A stretch of DNA of 10,764 nt, taken from positions 5,764 through 16,527 of the forward strand of contig JAOZOT010000037.1 in assembly GCA_029933115.1 (NCBI GenBank). Reading direction: 5' to 3'. Source of the stretch: Anaerolineae bacterium (lineage in GTDB: Bacteria > Chloroflexota > Anaerolineae > E26-bin7). The position numbers and the translations under genes were made by a program. Shown in pieces: positions 1 to 5,245 of the stretch. The notes below the pieces were generated by a model. That model searched no databases, was not told the DNA's origin, and saw nothing but the letters and a program-made list of their open reading frames with translations. Each line of letters begins with the position of its first letter. Position 1 is the stretch's first letter.

Positions 1-36
1 CCACGCGGGTGGATGCCCGGCTGAAAGCCCACCGGA

Positions 37-52
37 GGCGATTTCAATCGCC
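37..52. repeat. 7-bp perfect hairpin downstream of rpsE
   Basis: GGCGATT (37-43) and AATCGCC (46-52) are exact complements around TC. A second small pairing, GGCT-GAA-AGCC (19-29), lies beside it inside GGTGG/CCACC arms (8-12 and 29-33). The stretch 1-104 contains no start of rpmD and no coding frame with a ribosome binding site on the minus strand. Confidence 0.65.
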
Positions 53-104
53 GAAAGAGATGGTCTGGGTATTACACCACCGCAAACGCTTTTCGGATAG
101 GCTC

Positions 105-635
105 CTACTGCTCAGTCCGACTCCAGAAAGGCTTCAGCGCATCCACCGGCTTACCACGCAGCCTGGCTTCCTCCTCTGGGTCTTTCAACTGCTCCAGAGC
201 GGCCATAGTAGCCTTGACGACGTTAAGGATGTTGGAACTACCCAGTGATTTAGTCAGGATGTCTTTGATGCCCGCCGCCTCGACGACTGCTCGCACACCA
301 CCCCCGGCAATGACCCCTGTACCCGGCGAAGCCGGCTTCAGGAGCACCTTGGCCGCGCTGAAGCGTGCGAGAACTTGGTGAGGAATGGTAGTGCCTACGA
401 TAGGGATTTTGCGCATATCTCGCCTGGCACGCTCCAAGCCCTTGCGGATAGCCTCCGGCACTTCGCGCGCCTTACCTACCCCTATGCCCACGCTACCCTT
501 ATTATCCCCGACCACGACCACAGCTCTGAAGCCAAAACGCCGACCGCCTTTGACCACTTTGGCCGTGCGAATAATATTAACTACTCGCTCGTCGAGTTCC
601 TCCTCACCCTCAAAATCGGTCACTCTTCCAGGCAT
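105..635 (-). CDS. rpsE: 30S ribosomal protein S5
   Basis: S5 contributes to decoding accuracy and to mRNA unwinding with S3 and S4. The start is the ATG of MPGRVTDFEGEEELDERVV, with AGGAGG four bases upstream; an in-frame ATG 14 codons earlier gives an unrelated N-terminus. The 176-residue product is slightly longer than E. coli S5 because of its C-terminal tail. The N-terminal double-stranded RNA-binding-like domain has VVKGGRRFGFRAVVVVGD at 27-44 and GSVGIGVGKAREVPEAIRK. The C-terminal domain has LLKPASPGTGVIAGGGVRAV and LTKSLGSSNILNVVKA. The tail EARLRGKPVDALKPFWSRTE ends the protein. rpmD normally follows, but it is not within the next 104 bases. Confidence 0.98.
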   Translation of the reverse strand: MPGRVTDFEGEEELDERVVNIIRTAKVVKGGRRFGFRAVVVVGDNKGSVGIGVGKAREVPEAIRKGLERARRDMRKIPIVGTTIPHQVLARFSAAKVLLKPASPGTGVIAGGGVRAVVEAAGIKDILTKSLGSSNILNVVKATMAALEQLKDPEEEARLRGKPVDALKPFWSRTEQ

Positions 636-681
636 TGATCCTCCTCTATTGGCCGATGGCTGGTGGGTATACATCATACAC

Positions 682-702
682 TATCAGCTATCCGCCATCT
701 GC
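682..702. repeat. Three tandem 7-base repeats at the rplR stop
   Basis: TATCAGC, TATCCGC and CATCTGC follow one another with an exact 7-base period (minus strand GCNGATR). The last base of the array is the final base of the rplR TAG codon. The array resembles in kind, but not in sequence, the 8-base array after rpsJ. Confidence 0.55.
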
Positions 703-1070
703 TAGAACTCTAATCCTCCCTCTCGTGCGGCCTCGGCCAGAGATTTCACCCGCCCGTGATATTTGTATCCCCCACGGTCAAAGGCCACCTCTTTCACTCC
801 GTGCTCCAGGGCCCGCTTGGCCACGAGCCTCCCTACCAGCTTGGCCTGTTCGGTTTTGCTCAGGCCCTTGAGCTCATCCCTCAACTCGGGGTCCAAGGTC
901 GAAGCCGCTGCCAGGGTGTGCCCCTTGGTATCATCAATCACCTGAGCATAAATGTGCTTGAGACTTCTGAAGACGTTGAAACGGGGCCGCCGGCCGGTAC
1001 CTACCACCCGTTTACGCACCCGCCGATGCCGCCGTTTGCGCGCCACTTCCCTTGGAACTACTTTTTTCAT
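702..1070 (-). CDS. rplR: 50S ribosomal protein L18
   Basis: L18 binds 5S rRNA in the central protuberance together with L5. I start at the ATG of MKKVVPREVARKRRHRRVRK, giving 122 residues, normal for L18. A GTG four codons upstream is too close to GGGGAGG and is rejected. The highly basic N-terminus, RPRFNVFRSLKHIYAQVIDD, the middle TLAAASTLDPELR and the C-terminal VAFDRGGYKYHGRVKSLAEA block with AREGGLEF are diagnostic. The gene follows rplF by 30 bases. Its stop codon overlaps a three-copy 7-base repeat in the 66-base spacer before rpsE. Confidence 0.98.
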   Translation of the reverse strand: MKKVVPREVARKRRHRRVRKRVVGTGRRPRFNVFRSLKHIYAQVIDDTKGHTLAAASTLDPELRDELKGLSKTEQAKLVGRLVAKRALEHGVKEVAFDRGGYKYHGRVKSLAEAAREGGLEF

Positions 1071-1100
1071 ACCAACAACCACCTCCCCAAAGCGATATAA

Positions 1101-1646
1101 TCACTTCACCTTTCCGGCTTTACCGGCCTTGCGACGCACCCGCTCACCACGATAGCGAATACCTTTGCCTTTGTAGGGCTCCGGCTTGCGCACGGCCCTG
1201 ATCCTGGCGGCTACCTCACCGACAAGCTCTTTATCAATTCCCTCAACGGTGAAGCTCCTATATCCCTTTTCAACGGTAAAAGTGATACCCGGCGGGGGCT
1301 CTATCTGCACGGGGTGTGAATATCCCACCGATAAGACGAGCGCCTCCCCCCGCATCTCAGCCCGGTAGCCGACACCTTCGATCTCCAGCGTCTTCCGAAA
1401 ACCCTCCGACACCCCGGTCACCATGTTGGCCAGGAGGGCCCGGGTCAGGCCGTGCATAGCTTTATGACGCTTGCTATCACTTGGGCGGGTGACCACAATT
1501 TGATTGTCCCGTAAAGCTATAGACATGTCCTGGTCAAAGGAACGGGACAATTCTCCCTTCGGTCCCTTCACTGTGACGCGATTGCCATCTATATTTACCG
1601 TTACACCTTCTGGCACAGGAATGGGCATACGCCCTATACGAGACAT
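1101..1646 (-). CDS. rplF: 50S ribosomal protein L6
   Basis: L6 binds near the sarcin-ricin loop and the base of the L7/L12 stalk. The 181-residue product has the two repeated L6 folds. It begins MSRIGRMPIPVPEGVTVNID with VKGPKGELSRSF following. The linker ALLANMVTGVSEGFRKTLEI is typical, and the C-terminal signature PEPYKGKGIRYRGERVRRK is complete, followed by a basic tail KAGKAGKVK. GGAGGTG lies seven bases before the ATG. It ends 30 bases before rplR. The long non-coding spacer upstream may lower coupling to rpsH, but no separate promoter is convincing. Confidence 0.98.
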   Translation of the reverse strand: MSRIGRMPIPVPEGVTVNIDGNRVTVKGPKGELSRSFDQDMSIALRDNQIVVTRPSDSKRHKAMHGLTRALLANMVTGVSEGFRKTLEIEGVGYRAEMRGEALVLSVGYSHPVQIEPPPGITFTVEKGYRSFTVEGIDKELVGEVAARIRAVRKPEPYKGKGIRYRGERVRRKAGKAGKVK

Positions 1647-1792
1647 CCGAACACCTCCACCTCAGTTCCGACCTTCATTATCCATCCGACACCGCTCACC
1701 CCACAAGTCAGGCAGCGATTTGGAGCCGTTACGCGCTTCGAGGAGGTTTGCCCTCGCGATCTAGGCCACTTTCGAACCTGCGAGCTTGCGAA

Positions 1793-1834
1793 GGCTGGGG
1801 AGCTTGAGGGGTATCCCCTCAACCTTTCCCGGCC
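1793..1834. repeat. Long two-part hairpin in the rpsH-rplF spacer
   Basis: The core arms TTGAGGGG (1804-1811) and CCCCTCAA (1815-1822) pair perfectly around TAT. Outside them GGCTGGGGA (1793-1801) pairs with TTCCCGGCC (1826-1834) across a small internal loop. Two of those nine pairs are G-T on the plus strand and A-C mismatches on the transcribed minus strand. The rest of the 253-base spacer (1647-1899) has only weak pairings; I found no tRNA, ribosome binding site for an extra gene, or T-run. Confidence 0.65.
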
Positions 1835-1899
1835 CTGAAAAGAGTCGGCAGCCTGCTCTCCGTCATCGAACGACGCCAAACTCGAACGTTGGCAACCAC

Positions 1900-2298
1900 T
1901 CACCAGACATAACACAGCACCTCGCCGCCTACGCCGAGGCGACGGGCCTTTTTGCCGGTCATGACCCCTTTGGGCGTAGATAGGATAGCTATCCCCATGC
2001 CACTCAGAACCCAGGGTATATCCTGCCTCTTGACGTAGACCCGGCAGCCTGGCTTACTGACCCGCTTCAGGCCCGTCAGGACAGGCCTTCGATTGTCAGC
2101 GTACTTCAGTCGAATCCTGATCATGGGCTGAGGACGATCTTTGGTCACCTCGTAATGTTGTATGAACCCTTCCTCTTTCAGGATGCGAGCAATGGCTACC
2201 TTTATCTTGGAACTAGGCACCAAGACTTGATGATGTCGGGCCATATTTGCATTTCTGATGCGGGTCAACATGTCGGCAATAGGATCGGTCATAGTCAT
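1900..2298 (-). CDS. rpsH: 30S ribosomal protein S8
   Basis: S8 is a primary binder of the 16S rRNA central domain and, in E. coli, the repressor of the spc operon. The start chosen is the first ATG of MTMTDPIADMLTRIRNAN, eight bases from GGAGAG; the second ATG, two codons on, is 14 bases away. This gives 132 residues, the standard length. Landmarks are SSKIKVAIARILKEEGFI, the loop DNRRPVLTGLKRVSKPGCR and the C-terminal VLSGMGIAILSTPKGVMTG followed by GGEVLCYVW, the RNA-binding end. The frame runs upstream to 2337 without resembling S8. A 253-base gap separates it from rplF, the longest non-coding stretch in the window. Confidence 0.97.
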   Translation of the reverse strand: MTMTDPIADMLTRIRNANMARHHQVLVPSSKIKVAIARILKEEGFIQHYEVTKDRPQPMIRIRLKYADNRRPVLTGLKRVSKPGCRVYVKRQDIPWVLSGMGIAILSTPKGVMTGKKARRLGVGGEVLCYVW

Positions 2299-2351
2299 AG
2301 CTAGCACTCTCCGGTCAACCCCAATAGTTCTGGACATTGACGATTTTGCTC

Positions 2352-2383
2352 GTGGTGACGACTTCAGTCGCCCAAGTCACCAC
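2352..2383. repeat. Nested palindrome between rpsN and rpsH
   Basis: Outer arms GTGGTGAC (2352-2359) and GTCACCAC (2376-2383) are perfect complements. Inside lies a second perfect palindrome, CGACT-TC-AGTCG (2359-2370). A separate pair CCGGGG (2432-2437)/CCCCGG (2454-2459) encloses 16 bases nearer rpsN. These account for most of the 166-base spacer, which has no coding frame of its own. Confidence 0.75.
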
Positions 2384-2464
2384 TACCAACCTTGTGAATC
2401 CCTCCAAATACTTGCTAAAAGCTCGTGCGGGCCGGGGTAAAAGTAGCACCTCTCCCCGGTACGA

Positions 2465-2647
2465 CTACCAACTCGATTTGATGACGCCAGGTATCTTTCC
2501 CTCCAGAGCCATCCGTCGGAAGCAGATGCGACAAAGCTGAAAGCGACGCATATACCCTCGCGGGCGACCGCACAGCCGACAACGGTTGCGCACCCGTGTC
2601 GGATACTTCCTGCGTTTCTCCCGCTCAATCATACACTTCTTGGCCAC
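2465..2647 (-). CDS. rpsN: 30S ribosomal protein S14, zinc-binding type (type Z), GTG start
   Basis: S14 binds 16S rRNA in the head of the small subunit. This is the short, about 60-residue, zinc-binding form rather than the 100-residue zinc-free form. Cysteines C23, C26, C39 and C42 sit in CRLCGRPRGYMRRFQLCRIC, the expected zinc site. The protein starts MAKKCMIEREKRRKYPTR and ends GKIPGVIKSSW, both typical. The start codon is GTG, with GAGGAGG four bases upstream. An out-of-frame ATG overlaps this GTG by one base (ATGTG) and would encode only six residues before a TGA. It is flanked by the largest hairpin-containing spacers of the spc half: 220 bases upstream and 166 downstream. Confidence 0.97.
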   Translation of the reverse strand: MAKKCMIEREKRRKYPTRVRNRCRLCGRPRGYMRRFQLCRICFRRMALEGKIPGVIKSSW

Positions 2648-2709
2648 ATGTCCTCCTCAGTTCGGATCAAGTACATCTTGGGCAAATCCACCACGAGCGC
2701 AAGCCTCCC

Positions 2710-2835
2710 GCCTGGCGATAAATCGCCAGGCTGAGCAGGGGAAGGACGCTTTCAGCGCCCTAAACGGCCATCTACGCAGGTCGCTAGCCCGCTTCAGCGG
2801 GCCTGAGCTGCTCAGCCCTGAGCTTTAGCTCGGGG
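2710..2835. repeat. Array of five short hairpins between rplE and rpsN
   Basis: Five inverted repeats lie side by side. (A) GCCTGGCGAT/ATCGCCAGGC, 2710-2731, 10 bp with AA between the arms. (B) GGACGCT/AGCGCCC, 2744-2760, one mismatch. (C) GCCCGCT/AGCGGGC, 2787-2802, 7 bp with TC between. (D) CTGAGC/GCTCAG, 2803-2815. (E) CCCTGAGCT/AGCTCGGGG, 2816-2835, 9 bp with one G-T pair and TT between. C, D and E abut with no spacer. No gene, ribosome binding site or T-run is seen inside. The 220-base gap is otherwise AT-neutral and featureless, apart from the rpsN ribosome binding site at its left end. Confidence 0.75.
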
Positions 2836-2867
2836 GCCAGACCGAATGCCCTCACAAAACTAAACTG

Positions 2868-3407
2868 TTACCTCCTAAACGGCATCCCCAGGAGCTGTAA
2901 CAAACGCCTGGCTTCCTCATCGGTTTTGGCCGTGGTGACGATAGTGACTTCCATGCCCCGTATCTTGTCAATGCTGTCATAATCAATCTCTGGCCAGACC
3001 AACTGCTCCCTGAAGCCCAGAGTGTAATTGCCGCGCCCGTCGAAGGAATCGGGCGAGATGCCACGGAAATCGCGCCGACGGGGTAAGGCAACGTTACACA
3101 TCCGATCCAGAAAATCGTACATGCGGTTGCCCCGCAGTGTGACCTTGACCCCGATGGGGTTGCCCTCGCGCAATTTGAAGCCGGCGATAGACTTCTTGGC
3201 CCGCGTGATAATCGGTTTCTGGCCGGTGATGATGGCGATGTCTCTGGCAGCGGCGTCAAGGACCTTGACGTCCTGCAAAGCCTCGCCCAATCCGACGTTG
3301 ACCACGATTTTCTGCAAACGCGGCACTTCCATCACGTTGCGGTAGCCAAACTCTTTCATCAGAGCAGGAATTACTTCTTGGCGGTATCTATCCTTCAACC
3401 TGGGCAT
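2868..3407 (-). CDS. rplE: 50S ribosomal protein L5
   Basis: L5 binds 5S rRNA in the central protuberance and contacts P-site tRNA. The 179-residue product is the family length. It begins MPRLKDRYRQEVIPALMKEF and shows MEVPRLQKIVVNVGLGEA, the ITGQKPIITRAKKSIAGFKL block, LRGNRMYDFLDRM, then the loop RDFRGISPDSFDGRGNYTLG and the C-terminal EVTIVTTAKTDEEARRLLQL. The ATG follows GGGAG. In E. coli the spc operon repressor S8 binds mRNA near the L5 start; I see no obvious copy of the S8 site there. After the stop comes a 220-base spacer with an array of hairpins before rpsN, unusually long for this junction. Confidence 0.98.
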   Translation of the reverse strand: MPRLKDRYRQEVIPALMKEFGYRNVMEVPRLQKIVVNVGLGEALQDVKVLDAAARDIAIITGQKPIITRAKKSIAGFKLREGNPIGVKVTLRGNRMYDFLDRMCNVALPRRRDFRGISPDSFDGRGNYTLGFREQLVWPEIDYDSIDKIRGMEVTIVTTAKTDEEARRLLQLLGMPFRR

Positions 3408-3436
3408 ATATTCACTCCCGATTGACTAAATACAAA

Positions 3437-3796
3437 TCAGTCAAACGACCGACCACACCGCTTGCATATCCGGCTTTTGGTGCCATCTTCGTACACCTGA
3501 TAGCCAACTCTGGCCGGTCGTTCGCAGTTACTGCAAAACAGAGCCACATTGGAAATGTGAATAGGCGCTTCGAATTCGATGATACCAGCTTGAGTACGGG
3601 TACTACCGGTGGGCCTTTGATGCTTCCGCACGATATTGACGCCGGAGACGATCACCCGGTCTTTGTTAGGGTCTCGACCTATTCGGCGACGCCGGCGGTC
3701 CACCTTCCAGCCACGGATGACCTGGCGGACGGTGCCCTTCGCTCCACGCTCTTCACCGGTCAAGACCACAACCGTATCGCCTTGCCTTATCTTCAC
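3437..3796 (-). CDS. rplX: 50S ribosomal protein L24 with C-terminal four-cysteine motif, GTG start
   Basis: L24 is an assembly initiator for the large subunit and sits at the tunnel exit. The N-terminal KOW domain is clear: MKIRQGDTVVVLTGEERGAKG, then VIVSGVNIVRKHQRP. The start is GTG, with GAGGAGGT four bases upstream and no ATG alternative. At 119 residues it is longer than the roughly 100-105 of E. coli-type L24. The extra part contains CSNC (C88, C91) and CKRC (C111, C114) separated by RVGYQVYEDGTKSRI, a layout that resembles a zinc ribbon and occurs in L24 of several bacterial groups. The zinc role here is inferred from the cysteine spacing only. rplE follows after 29 bases. Confidence 0.96.
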   Translation of the reverse strand: MKIRQGDTVVVLTGEERGAKGTVRQVIRGWKVDRRRRRIGRDPNKDRVIVSGVNIVRKHQRPTGSTRTQAGIIEFEAPIHISNVALFCSNCERPARVGYQVYEDGTKSRICKRCGRSFD

Positions 3797-3853
3797 CGTT
3801 ACCTCCTCGTCTATGCCCTCTCAAGTCCACTCAAGTGGCGGAGTTACAATCCG

Positions 3854-3876
3854 TCGCCGGATTGCAAATCCGGCGA
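3854..3876. repeat. 10-bp perfect hairpin in the rplN-rplX spacer
   Basis: TCGCCGGATT (3854-3863) and AATCCGGCGA (3867-3876) are exact reverse complements around the loop GCA. A smaller inverted repeat, CCACT/AGTGG around a 2-base centre, lies between it and the rplX start. The 98-base gap is otherwise without a coding frame. No T-run accompanies the stem, so a terminator is unlikely. Confidence 0.75.
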
Positions 3877-3894
3877 GAGCAATGCGGACCTGCG

Positions 3895-4263
3895 CTAAAG
3901 CACCTCTGGAGCCAGAGAGACGATTTTCATGAAGCCTTTATCACGCAACTCGCGGGCCACCGGCCCAAAGATGCGGGTCCCTTTTGGATTCTGATGGTCG
4001 TCCAGAATGACGGCAGCGTTATCATCGAACTTGATGTAGGACCCGTCGGGGCGACCGTATTCCTTCGCCGTGCGGACAACAACCGCCCGCACGACTTCTC
4101 CCTTTTTGACCGAAGCAGTGGGGGTAGCCTGTTTCACCGAAGCGACGATAATATCTCCAACCCGGGCATAACGCCGCATCGAGCCCCCCAGGACCCTGAT
4201 GCACAGGATCTCTCTGGCTCCGGTGTTATCAGCTATTCGCAATCGAGATTCCTGCTGAATCAT
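3895..4263 (-). CDS. rplN: 50S ribosomal protein L14
   Basis: L14 sits at the subunit interface and binds the silencing factor RsfS and helix 14 of 16S rRNA. The ATG of MIQQESRLRIADNTGAREI gives exactly 122 residues, the canonical length, with AGAGG six bases upstream and AAAGGAG farther back. Other signatures are RVLGGSMRRYARVGDIIVAS, KKGEVVRAVVVRTAKE and DNAAVILDDHQNPKGTRIFG, ending PVARELRDKGFMKIVSLAPE. A GTG 16 codons upstream would add residues unlike the family. This is the usual first gene of the spc operon, but no promoter is obvious in the 62-base gap after rpsQ. Confidence 0.98.
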   Translation of the reverse strand: MIQQESRLRIADNTGAREILCIRVLGGSMRRYARVGDIIVASVKQATPTASVKKGEVVRAVVVRTAKEYGRPDGSYIKFDDNAAVILDDHQNPKGTRIFGPVARELRDKGFMKIVSLAPEVL

Positions 4264-4325
4264 CTCTCGCCTCTTCTCCTTTGAATAACGAGTGGCCGGG
4301 GCATCCCCCACATCTGGCTACCCCG

Positions 4326-4586
4326 CTACTCAGACCGATCAGCCCTTTCTACTATCTCCTCAACGACCCATCGCTTTTCCTTACTCAAAGGACGTGACTC
4401 GACGATGCGCACCATATCGCCGACCCGGCATGAGTTATGAGCATCGTGAGCCTTGAATTTTTTGCTTTTCTTTATTACCTTACCGTACAAGCGATGGCGC
4501 TGCAACCTTTCTACTTTCACCACGACTGTCTTGTCCATCTTGTTGCTCACCACGCGCCCCACCAGCTTTTTCCGTCGCTCTCTCAT
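4326..4586 (-). CDS. rpsQ: 30S ribosomal protein S17
   Basis: S17 is a primary 16S rRNA binder with an OB fold, important for early small-subunit assembly. I start at the ATG of MRERRKKLVGRVVSNKMDKT, which gives 86 residues, the usual length. A GTG six codons upstream would sit within the purine-rich site GGGAGGAAGAAGAGG and is rejected. Family blocks present are VVSNKMDKTVVVKVER, HRLYGKVIKKSKKFKAHD, the GDMVRIVESRPLSKEKRW stretch and VVEEIVERA. The ATG overlaps the rpmC TGA as ATGA. A 62-base spacer to rplN follows; it has only weak GGGG/CCCC pairing near 4298-4308. Confidence 0.97.
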   Translation of the reverse strand: MRERRKKLVGRVVSNKMDKTVVVKVERLQRHRLYGKVIKKSKKFKAHDAHNSCRVGDMVRIVESRPLSKEKRWVVEEIVERADRSE

Positions 4587-4798
4587 GCCTCTTCTTCCTC
4601 CCACATCTGCTCAAGTTCCCTCTCACGCATGATCGTCTTCAGGCGAGCAATGTCCCTTTTGACCTCGGTAAGGCGATTAAAGTTTTTCAACTGCCCGGTA
4701 CTGAACTGGAAACGCAGGTTGAACAACTCCTCGTAAGCTTCGTCCAGCTTCTGCACCAGTTCATCGGAACTCATAGCACGAATCTCTCGAGCCTTCAT
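4583..4798 (-). CDS. rpmC: 50S ribosomal protein L29
   Basis: L29 is a small two-helix protein near the tunnel exit, next to L23. The 71-residue product reads MKAREIRAMSSDELVQKLDE at the start and carries the family signature LFNLRFQFSTGQLKNFNRL, followed by VKRDIARLKTIMRERE. The acidic tail (EEEEA) is slightly longer than the minimal form of the family. Its ATG overlaps the rplP stop by four bases, and its TGA overlaps the rpsQ ATG by four bases, so it is locked between its neighbours. A GGAGGTGAGGG site lies inside the rplP end. Confidence 0.96.
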   Translation of the reverse strand: MKAREIRAMSSDELVQKLDEAYEELFNLRFQFSTGQLKNFNRLTEVKRDIARLKTIMRERELEQMWEEEEA

Positions 4799-5232
4799 CG
4801 GCCACCCTCACCTCCGGTGATAGGATCTCGCCTGGCGATGAACTGAGTCTTGATGGGAAGCTTGTGAGAAGCCAGGCGCATAGCCTCACGAGCCGCCTCC
4901 TCCTTGACGCCCGCAATTTCAAAGATAATCCGGCCAGGCTTCACCACCGCCACCCAATGGTCCACGTTGCCTTTGCCGCTGCCCATGCGTGTCTCGGCCG
5001 GCTTGGCTGTGACCGGCTTGTCTGGGAAGACCCGTATCCACAATTTCCCACTGCGTTTGACGTGGCGAACAATGGCCCGCCTGGCAGCCTCTATCTGGCG
5101 ACTGGTCATCCAACAAGGCTCCAGAGCCTGCAAGCCAAACTCTCCGAAGGCTATCTCATTGCCCCGGCCGGCCTTGCCCTTCATACGACCACGGTGGGCT
5201 TTACGATGCTTCACTCTCTTAGGCATCAACAT
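4795..5232 (-). CDS. rplP: 50S ribosomal protein L16
   Basis: L16 is a late-assembling large-subunit protein that helps position tRNA in the A site. The 145-residue product begins MLMPKRVKHRKAHRGRMKG and holds the conserved TRMGSGKGNVDHWVAVVKPGR block from residue 81, then KLPIKTQF near the end. AAGGAG lies nine bases before the first ATG and 15 before the ATG at codon 3, so the first is preferred; many annotated homologues also begin MLMPKR. The arginine hydroxylated by YcfD in E. coli L16 falls in the same RMGxGKG area, and an arginine (R82) is present here. The end overlaps rpmC by 4 bases (ATGA), a sign of coupled translation. Confidence 0.97.
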   Translation of the reverse strand: MLMPKRVKHRKAHRGRMKGKAGRGNEIAFGEFGLQALEPCWMTSRQIEAARRAIVRHVKRSGKLWIRVFPDKPVTAKPAETRMGSGKGNVDHWVAVVKPGRIIFEIAGVKEEAAREAMRLASHKLPIKTQFIARRDPITGGEGGR

Positions 5233-5245
5233 GATGGTCTGCTCC

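Noticed and set aside
1740..1800. Possible tRNA because of a GGTTCGAA string on the minus strand
   Set aside because: The flanking bases do not form a T-arm stem and no acceptor or anticodon arm can be drawn around it.
1634..1915. 93-codon minus-strand frame across the rpsH-rplF spacer
   Set aside because: It overlaps the end of rpsH and the start of rplF, has no plausible ribosome binding site and no recognisable motif. The region is better explained as spacer with a hairpin.
2710..2835. CRISPR array
   Set aside because: The hairpins have different sequences and irregular spacing; there is no repeated unit with unique spacers and no cas gene.
4290..4325. Hairpin GGGG-CAT-CCCC in the rpsQ-rplN spacer
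   Set aside because: The stem is only 4 bp with poor flanking pairing, too weak to list as a feature.
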